From NCBI GenBank assembly GCA_012845835.1, contig JABAKD010000008.1:1413058-1477057 (forward strand): a stretch of 64,000 nucleotides of DNA. The letters are read 5' to 3'. Position 1 is the first letter of the stretch, and each line of letters opens with the position of its first letter. Position numbers and translations under genes: made by a program. Below are positions 44,990 through 55,199 of the stretch, piece by piece. Under the pieces are notes generated by a model, which saw nothing but the letters and a program-made list of their open reading frames with translations, had not been told where the DNA came from and made no database searches. Origin of the DNA: Undaria pinnatifida. Lineage: Eukaryota > Sar > Phaeophyceae > Laminariales > Alariaceae.

Positions 44990-45130
44990 GCCCGAGGTAC
45001 AAATGACACAAGTACCTACTGCTATGGTAGGGAGGGAGGGAGAAGAGCCTGTCAGTGACCCCGGATCTGAGTTTCCTCTACGGAGGGAGAAGGGCAAAGA
45101 AAAAGTGCGAATACAACAAATGGGATGACC
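44990..45130 (+). mobile_element. LINE 3'-tail fragment
   Basis: It reads 'GAGCCTGTCAGTGACCCCGG', 'ATCTGAGTTTCCTC', 'AGGGAGAAGGGCAAAG', 'AAAGTGCGAATACAAC' and 'AAATGGGATGACC'. It aligns with the last 100 bases of the LINE at 58390-58490. Confidence 0.75.
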
Positions 45131-45267
45131 AAAAGAATAAGAAAATCGTACGGATTATCAGGTATCAGGTACCAAGTAAAAACTTCCTGTTTACAGTACG
45201 GAATACCAGGTACCAGGTACCTGGTACGTGGTACCTCTGAGTTGTGGGGATCGTGCTGCCCATCGTT

Positions 45268-45648
45268 TTTTTTTTTCTTGTTTCATCGCATTTATTATCC
45301 TCGCACTACTCTCGCGCTCCCTCCCAGTAGTAACTCAGATCCGGGGTCACACAGCGGGCCCTCCCCCCCCCCTTCCCACCAATTGCTTTCCACTACGGTA
45401 CGTGCCTTCATTTTATATCGCGAGAAGAACTCAGCATTTTCTTCCCTCGTCGACTCGCGTCGAATTGTACGTACCCACGCTGCTAGGCGCTCTCAGCAGG
45501 TGACCCTTTTTTTTTCTTTGTTTTTGCATTTTTGGAGACAAGTTCGAAATCTCACCACGGGTCGGAATCGAACTCGAGGACCAACGCTACAAGTATTGTA
45601 TTAGTAATCGAGAACCACGACGGGTAAGAGACCACCGGGGCGGCCGGC
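45268..45648 (-). mobile_element. Full-length tRNA-derived SINE
   Basis: Read on the minus strand, the head starts 'GCCGGCCGCCCCGGTGGTCT' and carries a B box in 'GAGTTCGATTCCGACCC'. The body has 'CTGAGAGCGCCTAGCAGCGT' and the tail 'CCCCGGATCTGAGTTACTAC', ending 'AATAAATGCGATGAAAC'. It matches 30815-31170 throughout. Confidence 0.85.
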
Positions 45649-46011
45649 ATTTCGATGCGGGTGGAAAGAGTTACTAGTTTTAAAGCTGATTTTTATTTTT
45701 GTGAAAAGTTAAAAGACGGCAGAGCAAGTCGCAACCCAGGCGCACCAGCCCGAGAATGAATCCGTAGGGGATCGTGACGCCACAGGCTGCCCGCTCGCCC
45801 GCCCCGCCCACATTTCGCAAACCCAAAATGGGAAATGATGTTCCGCACCAACCAGCCGTTCCGTGCTACTGGTGTAAAAACCTATTGTCGATATAGTACA
45901 TATCCGAGTGGAGAAGTATTATTGCTTTGAATAATCTATTACTACACCCGGCCCCACCGATAAGCAAAACAAACCATGTAACCATGTACTTGTAGACTAC
46001 GTAACGGTCAA

Positions 46012-46230
46012 GTGCTGCTGGTACATGAGAATAAGAATCGACGGGCAGCAGTCAAACCAGTGTCACAGGACATGAGAAAAACCGTCCGTTATCTAAGCGA
46101 AAAGAAGACGGATCGAAAATTCGGCTATCCCGAGGGAGACCTCGGCGTGTCGATCCCTTCACAGCAAGCCTGGGCCGCGTGCGTTAGATCCATGCGGCTT
46201 GCAGCATCCCTCGGCTTGCCAGAAGGATGA
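46012..46230 (+). CDS. Possible small protein or terminal exon
   Basis: Seventy-two codons end in TGA at 46228-46230. The latter two thirds read DMRKTVRYLSEKKTDRKFGY and PEGDLGVSIPSQQAWAACVR, which looks like real protein. An acceptor-like CCAGTGTCACAG precedes GACATG at about 46068, so it may be a terminal exon. I recognise no domain and found no partner exon. Confidence 0.35.
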   Translation: MLLVHENKNRRAAVKPVSQDMRKTVRYLSEKKTDRKFGYPEGDLGVSIPSQQAWAACVRSMRLAASLGLPEG

Positions 46231-46514
46231 GTTCTAGTCTGTTATTGATGTAGCTGTGATAGGTACTCGCACTACAGCAGCAGTAGTAGCTCGTGAGTGG
46301 GTGTTCCGCGCGACGAAAACACCGGGGAAAGCGGAGAGCTCATATTATATCCTACACATACATACAAGCCAGCTGAGATGTCATGTACTTGCAGCAGTAC
46401 TTCGACGTATCTTCTGGTACACCTAAACACGCACGTCACGAAACTTATAATGGAAGAAAGTGCTGAACTATTCTCGCGAAAAAATGAAGGAGCGTACAGC
46501 AATGGGTATTATGG

Positions 46515-46635
46515 AGAAGAGCCGGCTTAATAAAGTGGCCCCGGTCGCACCGGTTCTAAGTTACGCCTAGGGAGGGCGAAGGAGAACGCAGCAAAATCGA
46601 ATATGATAGTCTAGATGGGATGAAAAAAAACACAT
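46515..46635 (+). mobile_element. LINE/SINE 3'-tail fragment
   Basis: It reads 'GTGGCCCCGGTCGCACCGGT', 'TAAGTTACGCCTAGGGAGGG' and 'GATGGGATGAAAAAAAAC', matching the shared tail with more divergence than the other copies. Confidence 0.6.
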
Positions 46636-46663
46636 ACCAGGTGAAAAACAGCTCCGCATTCAC

Positions 46664-46732
46664 CTGAGATGACTTCAGGACTTCTGGGTCCATGTCCTTT
46701 CGGACGCGCGCTTTGCCGAGGGCAGTGAACAC
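46664..46732 (-). CDS. 179-aa protein, exon 2
   Basis: The acceptor CCCGAGCCAG precedes 46732 and the donor GTGAAT follows 46664. It reads VFTALGKARVRKDMDPEVLK and SSQ, phase 0-0. The pyrimidine tract of the preceding intron is a small tandem repeat of GATGCTTCCCC. Confidence 0.68.
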
Positions 46733-47407
46733 CTGGCTCGGGTTGGGTGCATCATCCGGGAAGCATCGGGGAAGCATCGGGAAGCGGACGTATTGGCAAT
46801 ATTAGGAATGAACCCTTTTCGCAACAGCACCTTGCCAGGAAAAGAGGCCATACAAATTCCAAGTAATTTGTACTCAAAAGACGCGGGTGAAGTTTTCACG
46901 TACTGCTCGAAAAAATACCCAATACTAATTCCAAGTAGTTTGTACAGAAAACGCAGGTGGAGGACAAGCCGGGGAAACACCTTGTCCCGGATCCCGGATA
47001 CATATGGCACGCTCTATATATCCAAGTGATTAGCGATTGCCAAGGAGGTGGCCTCCGCTTAGCCAGTGAAAAGAAGGCAACGAACAGTCTATCTCCGGGC
47101 GGTTGTAGGGCTGCATCGGCGGGGAGTGGCGAATCAAGCGCGTGTTACGTCGCATGGGTGAGCACATGTGGGGTACGGCTGGGGGGTAAACACCGGCAGG
47201 GGGCATCCTACGTAAGCAAGCGTTAGTCTCAAAAGCCGGTTCGTCAAGCTGCTCGGGTCTAATTGATTGACCCTATAACGGAACACGAAGAAAGTGTAAG
47301 AAAAAAAAACGCCAAACACGTCAATGTTAACGAGCGACCCTCGCTAAATTTTTGAGGCGTCGGCATGGCGGAAAGAAAGCACAGGGACACGCTCACGGGG
47401 TACTCAC

Positions 47408-47449
47408 AGACTCCACCTCGCGGGCCACATCCCTTTTGGATATGGACAT
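47408..47449 (-). CDS. 179-aa protein, exon 1
   Basis: ATG at 47449 opens MSISKRDVAREVES and the exon ends at a consensus donor, GTGAGT. The frame is open upstream to an acceptor-like TTGTTGCGTAG before 47480 (LGIIFESAQH before the methionine), so an additional upstream exon cannot be excluded; it would have to lie antisense to THG1. Confidence 0.6.
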
Positions 47450-47641
47450 ATGCTGCGCGCTTTCAAAAATGATGCCGAGCCTACGCAACAACAAAATTAG
47501 AACACCTACGGTTTCAAGGATTTCCAGGTGGCGTTTTGATCAGGGGAGATTACGTTTCCCACCAGATCTGCTAGGTTGGGCCGCATGTCCGCTGCTAGCT
47601 GTGCCTGTCCTGTGCCTGTGTGTCTGCCCTGGTCGTTGAAC
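47450..47641. promoter_or_regulatory. Short divergent intergenic region between the 179-aa gene and THG1
   Basis: Only 192 bases separate the two start codons, so the promoters must overlap or be shared. I see no canonical TATA box. The interval includes CTAGCAGATCTGGTGGGAAA and a CTGTGCCTGTC-rich stretch just before the THG1 ATG. Confidence 0.55.
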
Positions 47642-47809
47642 ATGGCCAACAGCAGGTTCCAGTACGTGAAGAAGTTTGAACTGTCCGACACGCTCTTACC
47701 GGACACGTATCTGATTGCAAGGCTGGACGGGCACAGGTTCACAAACTTCACCGCCCAGCATGGCTTCACCAAGCCTAACGATGAGCGAGGACTGCTGCTC
47801 ATGGCAGAA
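47642..47809 (+). CDS. THG1: tRNA-His guanylyltransferase, exon 1
   Basis: THG1 adds the extra G at position -1 of tRNA-His by 3'-to-5' polymerisation, which histidyl-tRNA synthetase needs for recognition. The ATG at 47642 opens MANSRFQYVKKFELSDTLLP, matching the conserved N-terminus of Thg1 proteins. It continues to IARLDGHRFTNFT, which holds the first metal-binding aspartate of the palm domain, and then KPNDERGLLLMAE. The exon is 168 bases, ends in phase 0 at a GTGAGT donor, and its last residues join seamlessly to exon 2. No mitochondrial presequence is visible before the methionine. It is divergent from the 179-aa gene. Confidence 0.94.
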
Positions 47810-47879
47810 GTGAGTGCCTCTGTACTTGTATGCTATCTGCATGCCTGGCTGTCTGACTGCCTGTTTTTTGTGGATGGTT

Positions 47880-48080
47880 GGGTGGGTGTCTGTCTATTTG
47901 TGCTGTCTGTTTGTCTGCGTGTTTGTCTGCCTATATGACTGCCTGCCTGTCTGCCTGTCTGTTTGACCCCCTGTCTGTCTACGCGGTGGTGCAAATCTCC
48001 ATATCTGTCGGCCTGTGTTTCTGGCTGGATGGATGCCTGTCAGCTGTCTGGCCGGCCTGTGACTGGTTGCATGCCTGTCT
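47880..48080 (+). repeat. CTGT/CTGC-rich simple repeat in THG1 intron 1
   Basis: Irregular copies of TGCCTGTCTG and GTCTGTCTG. The pattern is imperfect and has no coding meaning. Confidence 0.8.
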
Positions 48081-48344
48081 GCACGATACGTCTGGACTGC
48101 AGTGACGGATGCACCGGTATAGAACACTGCAGTCTGATGTTGAATGTACCCGGAACACCAAGGGAATCAGCGAACGGTTATCGTGCTCAGAGACTAAGAG
48201 CTCAGAGACGGACGATTTTCTCTTTGCACCTGCAGACCGCCAGCGGCTGTCTGTACTTGTGTACACGAGTAGACTATACTGAATGCCTGAAAGACGCAAA
48301 TGGGGAACGACCGGATATCGCGATCAGAGACTCAGAGCTGAAAC

Positions 48345-48720
48345 GTTTGCAGACGTTTCTCGTCGCACATGCGGGCAGCCGTCCGTTGCTCGTACTCGTG
48401 TTAGCGATATGTAATGGTGTACTCGTGTACCAGGTACTCGTGTCTCGTGTACTCGTGTACTCGTGAACTGGTGTGATCGTATACTCGTGTTCGTATGCGT
48501 GTGTACATACTCGTCGTGTACTCGTGGACTCGTCGTGTGCTCGTAATGCGCCTGCAGACAGTCAGCCGTTGTTCGTGCTCGTGTACTAGTCGCGTACTCG
48601 TCGTGTACTCGACTCGCGTGTGCGCGTATACCTGTGAACTCGTGTACTGCACCTGCAGACAGTCAGCCGTTGTTCGCACTCCTGGACCCGTGTGCTCGTG
48701 TACCCGTACAGCGGTAAACA
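48345..48720 (+). repeat. GTACTCGTGT repeats with three CAGCCGTTGTTCG blocks
   Basis: The decamer GTACTCGTGT recurs many times. A block with 'CAGACAGTCAGCCGTTGTTC' occurs at about 48555 and 48655, with a diverged one near 48350. Confidence 0.8.
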
Positions 48721-48809
48721 GTACCGTGTGTCGTCGTACAAAGTTAAGCTGCGAAAGGTATGCCTGTGCTGGTACCTAACACCTGGCACCAGGTATGACA
48801 CGCGTGCAT

Positions 48810-48908
48810 TGGCTACCCCTCTTTGCACGATGCACTTGCAAATAATAACGTGCACGACTCGAACCGCCTCCAGAACCACACACCCAAAAACCCATTTCGA
48901 CACTTAAA
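48810..48908 (+). repeat. Inverted-repeat arm, left
   Basis: It reads 'GGCTACCCCTCTTTGCACGA', 'AAATAATAACGTGCACGACT' and 'ACCCATTTCGACACTT'. The reverse complement with few changes lies at 49630-49728. Confidence 0.88.
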
Positions 48909-49629
48909 ACAGCAGCGCAAACACCACAGCATAAGACCATCGCACCAGGCCACGCAGCACGCGCAAACGCAGACAACACAGCAGACCACACAGCAGACAC
49001 ACAGACCACACAGCATGCATGTCCCTGATGGATTTTGCCGGGAGAATCACGTCGTCAAGTGTTTTTTTTCAAAATTTGCCCATCCCCATCATTCCGTTTA
49101 CTTTTATTTTACAGCATGTCGCGTGTACACGGGGTTTTTTTCAGTGCGCTGTGACCGCTCTGTCCATAAATCGCATATGACACGAGCAAGTGCCGTCTCC
49201 GCATGTGTCTGGTTTCACGTCACACACACGCCTGCCTCGGTGATGTGTGGTCAGTCCAAGGTCAATCTTTAAAAATCTCAGAACCCCGATGAGATGGAAG
49301 CTTTTTGGGTTGACATGTTTTGTTTCGGAGAAAGACCATGCCAGCTTTCTTTGAAAAAAAAAGACGGCGTCGGCGGCGGGCGGCGGTATAACGCATCGCA
49401 GGAATACAAACAGGCACAGACCAAGATAGATACTACACGGCACTGCCCGCGCATATACCGCTCCTAGGCGGGATTGGTCGCCGTACCGACCATGGGGATA
49501 ATGGTGGACTACCAGGTGGTGGTGGTGGCAGTGATGGCTTGACGGCTGCAATGCCTTGCTGGCTGCTGCTTGCTGCTGTTGCTAAGCAGCTGCTGCTGCT
49601 GCTGCTAGGTACAACAGTAGTTTTCAAGT

Positions 49630-49728
49630 GTCGAAATGGGTTTCTGGGTGTGTGGTTCTGGAGTCGGTTCGAGTCGTGCACGTTATTATTTGCAAGTGCG
49701 TCGTGCAAAGAGGGGTAGCCCACGTGCA
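49630..49728 (-). repeat. Inverted-repeat arm, right
   Basis: It mirrors 48810-48908. The 720 bases between the arms include GT/CA-rich and CTG-rich stretches (CAGCTGCTGCTGCTGCTG at about 49585) but no gene, so the whole may be a non-autonomous DNA transposon or foldback. Confidence 0.88.
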
Positions 49729-50689
49729 TTTGACATGATCTCATACCTGTACGCGTAGTACCTATAGCTCGTTTCTGCCAGTCGGTTATCAACCAGCTTT
49801 CTGTAATTTGCCATATGCTTCGCTTCTCTAGTACCCGCCGTGTCCTTGCTGACTGCAAGTTCAACCTGACAGTAACACGCACTTGCTCTGTCTGATTCAT
49901 AGATGTCCCGGAATCAAACATGCCTCCCATATATAAATATCCTATACCGCTCCACAAACCCCAGATTTCCTGCGTTCAATCTTCCACGTTTTTTTCTGGT
50001 TTGCACTCGTTCTGTTTTTCGTATCCAGTACGCCTGGCGTTGCATGCACCGGCTGCCTTCATTTTCATGTTCCCATGTATTTATCTCTGTCTTGTAGATT
50101 GTGGCCACAGATTTGACACTCCTCTGTTGATAGGATCAAGAATCAGAGCGGCAACTGGCTGCGCTGAATGTCCATGGGTGGATATAACAGGCACACCACC
50201 ATAATGCGATAACTACCGGTACGTGATATGATATGACATCATACTTGGTGTGTATCGTAGGTAACAGGCATTCGTGACTAAGGTACCTGGTATGATACTA
50301 CACAGAGCAGAGTTAAGTTTCTTGTAGTTAATTGCAACTCTTCGGCGGTTAGAAGCCGTTGGGAATAATTGCAGGTGCCATGCAGGAAAGCCACCGCCAC
50401 GTCAGCTCTCACTATTATTACTAATAACCAGCTGCTAGTAACATCATAGTAGTAGATTTAACAGGAAAGTTAGGGTGGCACTTGCGGTTAGTTGCACTTG
50501 CACTTGCACGTACTGCTACATAAACTGCTGTGTAGTAATATTATGGTTCCACAGCTGTCTGTTTTCGTTTACTCAATCTCCCTGCAATCACGACTATGCT
50601 GCAGTAGGCTCCCCGAGATTACTGCCGACTAGATTGGGTGCTTCGAGCCCCAAAATTATGCTATTAATAGGTGTATTTTGTAAGACTAT

Positions 50690-50930
50690 TTTAAATACGC
50701 CAGCTGTGAGTTCGATCAAGTTAAGGGTCGATACTCATATTTGCAAGCTGCGCTGTACACCGGCCGCACATTTTTACAGATGTATTATTATAAAAATAAA
50801 AATACCCTCCAGCTGTGAGATCGAAGATTTCATCGAAACTCGTCTATGCAAGCTGTGTGTGATACTATACTACTCCTTATTTGAAGATATGCGACTCCCG
50901 TGGATGTTGCCAGGGTAAGCGGCAACAAAC
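50690..50930 (+). repeat. Dispersed repeat family B, copy
   Basis: It contains 'CTCCAGCTGTGAGATCGAAG', 'TCATCGAAACTCGTCTATGC' and 'AAGCTGTGTGTGATACT', preceded by a second partial copy ('GCCAGCTGTGAGTTCGATCA'). Confidence 0.7.
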
Positions 50931-50965
50931 AAATTATTATCAACAATATTTTTGTTGTTTGAAGG

Positions 50966-51083
50966 CACTATTACGGAGGACGATAGTAAATAGGACCAAA
51001 TATTGTTGGTAAAAATAGATGAATATATAGGTTTTTGTGTCCACCGTAGATCCTATTTACTAGGGTCCCCCGTAAATAGTGTA
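50966..51083. repeat. Short inverted repeat (33-base arms)
   Basis: The arms CACTATTACGGAGGACGATA and, on the other strand, CACTATTTACGGGGGACCCT continue into AGTAAATAGGA on both sides. The spacer is about 50 bases. It is probably a MITE. Confidence 0.75.
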
Positions 51084-52964
51084 ACTACTGTTGAAGTACT
51101 CTAGGCACTAGCCGAAAAGGTAGAGGGAGCTTCGAACGAATAACAAATCCTGGGCTTCGAACTTCGTCAGCAACGCTTTTTTTTCACATTATGATTATGT
51201 GTGTTTCGTCTTCACATTAGACCGTTCTTTCTACCCAACGACATCAGTACACCCAGTGTCCGTGCCGATTCTTCATCCTAGAGATACCAGTACAAGTTAT
51301 GTGGTTACAGACTGCGAGACAGAGAAAACCAAAAACAACCTCAATCAATCAAGGTAATGCAGGTAAAATTCTAGCGTACCGGGCACCATAACACAACAAA
51401 ACAAGCCAGATCGTGCAGTTAAGACAAATAAGAACTGCTAAAAACGCCAAGAGAAAAAACGACAGGAGCTCTGAGGAATAGGATTATGGAACGGATAAGT
51501 TATAAGGCCCGTAAGGGCCAGGACTATTACGGACATTAAGAGGATGAAATCTACTATAAAAATGGACAATCCTCGACCTGTCAGTTAGCTTTCCTGTAAC
51601 GTGTGACGACTGACGCATGCCCGCACGGTAAAGGTGTACCTTTTGTTGGCTGAGAATCGTCACGTGAGGAGCTGTGTATGTACGTACCTCACAAAAAAAC
51701 TGATTTTGAGTACAATACTGAACGTGCAATCCGATGACCAAACCCATTGCCCATACATAAAAATGTTCATATTGCGAAACTAACAACATCCCGACTATTG
51801 TATCAATAGTACTAACAGGTTAATGAACCCCGTCACTCAGAAAGTGTGTTTGCGAAAAAGTGTTGCCTCTGTCAAAGCACGCGTCACCTTTGCTTGTGTG
51901 AGTCTCTGTAATGTGTAGACCAGGCAGCAATACAGTTACGAACGAAGGCTGGAAAAACAAGTTGGCGTCTCGCAAGCGCCCCCCCCCCCCCCCTCTTTTG
52001 GTATTTCGTTCTAGTATTAACAATGTATCTCCGTAACAGTCACGTGACTGAATGACTGAGTAGCTCAGGAGGTAGTTCCTTCTTACGGGCATGGTCTGAT
52101 GACTGAAAGTTGACCTACAGAGCTAACGCCGCGAGTCGGACAAGGGAAGTTTTGTAGTGCCCGAAGCGTGTTCTTGACGTGAGCTTTTCCCCCGATTGTA
52201 ACTTGATAAAACGAAAAAAATAATTTCGTATAAAAGTAGTATTTTGGTAACTCAGACCGCCTTGTTGGGGGGACCCCTGCTGACTGTATGGCCATCTCTC
52301 CATCGTATTAGAGATGTGGGTCTCTCGAATGGTGCTTGGGCTGCATGGCACCTTTTGGGGGCAATTTGTATCGACCACAAAACAAGAGAAATGATGTTTT
52401 TTCAAAGCTTCTGGCAAGAGCGTGCAGCAGTATGAGTAGCATCATCCTGCGCTATAATATTGGCGTGCAACTCCTTCCATTGCAGGGCTTGCGGACTCTC
52501 CCACCCTACCCAAGCGGCCCCGGCTGCTCTCGTGTTGCCCATGCTGTAATCGTACTTCTATTGGGATGTGTGCGATTTCCAGCCTCTGTTGGGCTGGAAA
52601 CAATGTAAACATAGTATTGAAACCGCTGAATGCAATACAACCCAAGGCCAACCAACCCACGAAAAAAATATATTAGGGAAACAACAAATGGTATACAGCA
52701 GTACCTGTATCAAATTTAGCTATTTCTTAATGTCTTGCGAACGGCTGTCTGTAGAAATTGCCTGCCGTACTGTTCCGAGTAATATTAATACTATAGAAGT
52801 ATGCGTAGCCATGCTTTCCAGCTTTGAGACATACGATGGTAGGAGACATCTCATAAGTAGGAGTTGCACCCACCTTTTTGGCCAAATGGTTCTGACCGGT
52901 TGAGCTCTTCTAGTGTGGAACTATGGCTTGGTATAATAGGCTTACAGTACGAGTACAATGGTTC
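51084..52964. other. THG1 intron, nothing identified
   Basis: No convincing open frame, splice-flanked exon or ordered repeat on either strand. A C-run lies near 51980-51992. Confidence 0.5.
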
Positions 52965-53110
52965 TTTTCAGGACTAGCGCATGGAAATGTTGGTCGGGTT
53001 GCGCGAACAAATGTCTTCGAAGTCTTGTTTCGGGCGAGATATTGAGCTCCTCGTGTTATGAGCTCAGAAACTTCTTAGAATCTTCTGCTGTGCCCCTAGC
53101 GCCGGATGAC
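52965..53110 (+). repeat. Dispersed repeat family G, copy 2
   Basis: It reads 'GGAAATGTTGGTCGGGTTGC', 'GTTTCGGGCGAGATATTGAG' and the hairpin 'GAGCTCCTCGTGTTATGAGC', then 'AGAAACTTCTTAGAAT'. Confidence 0.82.
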
Positions 53111-53219
53111 TCCTTTCCGGGACATAAATTCATTGGCCCCCACGCACGCAACATGTTGAGACAGGGCCAACGGTACTCCACGGGGTGTCCTACATTATTG
53201 TGTTTTTCAAACTCGATGG

Positions 53220-53246
53220 AACTAACCCTAACCCTAACCCTAGCCC
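53220..53246 (+). repeat. Telomere-like interstitial tract
   Basis: CTAACCCTAACCCTAACCCT, just over three units of the complement of TTAGGG. Confidence 0.75.
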
Positions 53247-53354
53247 ATCTCTGGTGACTCCACGCCTGGCTATTGAAACCCGCCTCCTATGGCTAAAAAA
53301 CGGGTTGTATGTCATGCGTCGCCTTTGCCTTTTTGTTTTATTGTTTTCATTGGC

Positions 53355-53462
53355 TTTTCTTCTTTTTATGTGGTCATCCCATCTGTTATCTCCGCACTTT
53401 GTCTGCTTTCTTTTTCTTCCCCCCCTAGACGTTACTCAGATCCAGTGTCACTAGGCAGGCTT
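53355..53462 (-). mobile_element. LINE 3'-tail fragment
   Basis: On the minus strand it reads 'GCCTGCCTAGTGACACTGGA', 'TCTGAGTAACGTCTAGG', 'GACAAAGTGCGGAGATAACA' and 'GATGGGATGACCACAT', matching the LINE tail. Confidence 0.75.
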
Positions 53463-53749
53463 TTACTACTGAAATACCCTACCATGGTAGTCAGCTAATA
53501 ACTAGTCGGGTAGTACTATTAGTTACTACCAGGATATTGGTATGGTCAGACAACTCACAGCCCTCTAAAACCAAGTTGGCTTAACCCATTTCCAACTCCT
53601 AACATTATTCTATCATATTCTAACTCGAAGTGATTTGTCCCCATGTCGGGAATGCGGTGGGAAAAGGGTGAAGCAGCACTAGCTCGTGTTTTCCGATCGT
53701 TTCCGCTTGTTGTCCGCTTAGTTGCCATGCCGTTGTCAGCTATTGCCAG

Positions 53750-54195
53750 ACTGTTGTTAACTTCTTGACGGTTTCTTGTCAGTCTCTTGGCAGCTTGTCG
53801 GAAATATTTTGTCGGCTGGTCGTCAATCTGCTGTCCGCTTGTTGCAGCTTGTTGTTGAATTCTTGTCGAATTCTTGTCAGCTTGTTCTCAGATTCTACTC
53901 AGATTCTTTCTTTCTCAACAAATTGTCAAAATATGCGGAGCTTCTTGTCAGATTAGTATCATGTTCTCGCCAGCTTTTCACCAACTTCGTGCTAGCTTCT
54001 TGTCAGCTTCTTGTAAGCTGCATGTCAGCTTTGTGTGAGCTCCTCGTCAGCTTCTTTCCCGCCTTTTGTCACATTCTTCTCAGATTCTTCTCTGCGTATT
54101 CTTAGATTTTACCCAGTTTCTTGTCAGGCTACTGTCAGGTTCGCACCAGCTTCTTGTCAGCGTCTTGTCAGCTTCCTGTCGGCTTCCTGGCAGCT
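53750..54195 (+). repeat. CTTCTTGTCAG minisatellite
   Basis: Irregular copies of an 11-12-base unit, CAGCTTCTTGTC, with many variants. Open frames across it give leucine- and serine-rich nonsense. Confidence 0.85.
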
Positions 54196-54452
54196 TAAGG
54201 CCGTTCCTAACGAACACAAAAAAATGTCAGTAATCGTGAAAAAAAAACGTGACGTTTTCGCGAAACGTGATATTTGTCAGGAATCCCGACTTTCGACGTT
54301 TTCCTAAAACTTTATGTCAGGATTCCTGACAAGAACACCCGATTTTTTGGTTTTAAAAAAAAGAACTTGTCAGAATGTCAAAATGTCAGGAATCGTGACA
54401 TTCTGTCAGGATTCATGCTTTTTTGTTTATTCGTTAGGACCGATCCTTACCG
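54196..54452. mobile_element. MITE with terminal inverted repeats (family C)
   Basis: The left end is 'AAGGCCGTTCCTAACGAACA'; the inverse of the right end is 'AAGGATCGGTCCTAACGAAT'. The interior repeats 'TGTCAGGAATCGTGA' and 'GTCAGGATTCCTGAC'. It matches 26715-26978 in ends and interior. Confidence 0.85.
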
Positions 54453-54474
54453 TCAACGCTTTTGCCATTTGACG

Positions 54475-54705
54475 CATACTGATAAATGGGTATCATATAT
54501 AGCACCTAATGCCGTGCACAGATTGACTAACATCACCCCGTTGACCCTGATAGCTACACTGTAGTTGCAAGGGGAGGCGCCAACCTAACCTATATCCTTA
54601 ATGAGGACACACCCCCAGTAATACGCGCGATCGGAGTATCACACACAGATTGCAAAGATGAGTTTCGACGACAACTTCGATCTCACAGGTGTAGTGCATT
54701 TTATA
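54475..54705 (-). repeat. Dispersed repeat family B, copy
   Basis: On the minus strand it reads 'CCTGTGAGATCGAAGTTGTC', 'GAAACTCATCTTTGCAATCT', 'CCGATCGCGCGTATTACTGG' and 'AGCTATCAGGGTCAACGGGG'. It ends where the G+C-rich LINE region begins. Confidence 0.78.
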
Positions 54706-55199
54706 CGTTCTCTCCTCGGCTGCTCCCTGGCCGGGGTGGTGCTCGGGCCTGAGGCTTCCCCAACACGTGCCAGAGCCCCTGAGGGGGAGGTTGCGTCGAC
54801 CGTACTCGTGCGCTGAACTGGCGTTCGAGTATGGCCGGGCTGGCGGTGACCGCCAGCGGCAAGGCAGAAATGTCGCGGGATTTTTTAACGCAGCAGACTT
54901 GCCTGCGAACGCCATGTCGCGTCACCGCCGCGGAAAGCGTGGGGCTCGTGTCGAACAGAGAAGAGAGGATCGAACCCACGTGAGTAAACACCAAAGTCGG
55001 GAAGGAGATGGACGCGGCGTGTGGGGACTGCTGCCCCCTTCACCTTGACATTTAGGCAAGAACCGGGCTGGGCGAAGGGAGACAGAGAGAGGGAAACGCT
55101 CTGGGAAAAACGAGGGTGGAAGGGAGAAAATCGGACGCTCGGAAGAAGAGGAAGAGACGTAGGAGGAGTCGAAGGGCTGCTCAGAACCTACGCACAGAT

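Larger units (their letters stand above)
38051..47449 (-). other. Gene: 179-aa protein of unknown function, five exons
   Basis: Five exons join in phase 0 throughout: 47449-47408, 46732-46664, 40742-40650, 39238-39125 and 38272-38051. They encode 179 residues from MSISKRDVAREVES to YSYCH and a stop. Introns are about 675, 5921, 1411 and 852 bases. The protein is hydrophilic, helix-rich and acidic near its C-terminus (EVDEVDDWEV), with no signal peptide or membrane span, so it is probably cytosolic or nuclear. I do not recognise the family. It is transcribed away from THG1, with start codons only 192 bases apart. The 5.9-kb second intron holds the satellite-like block, a SINE and LINE tails. 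Confidence 0.65.

Noticed and set aside
47506-47802. 98-codon open frame antisense to THG1 exon 1
   Set aside because: It is the shadow of a conserved THG1 exon on the other strand.
53765-54105. Leucine- and serine-rich open frames at 53.8-54.1 kb
   Set aside because: They are translations of the CTTCTTGTCAG minisatellite.
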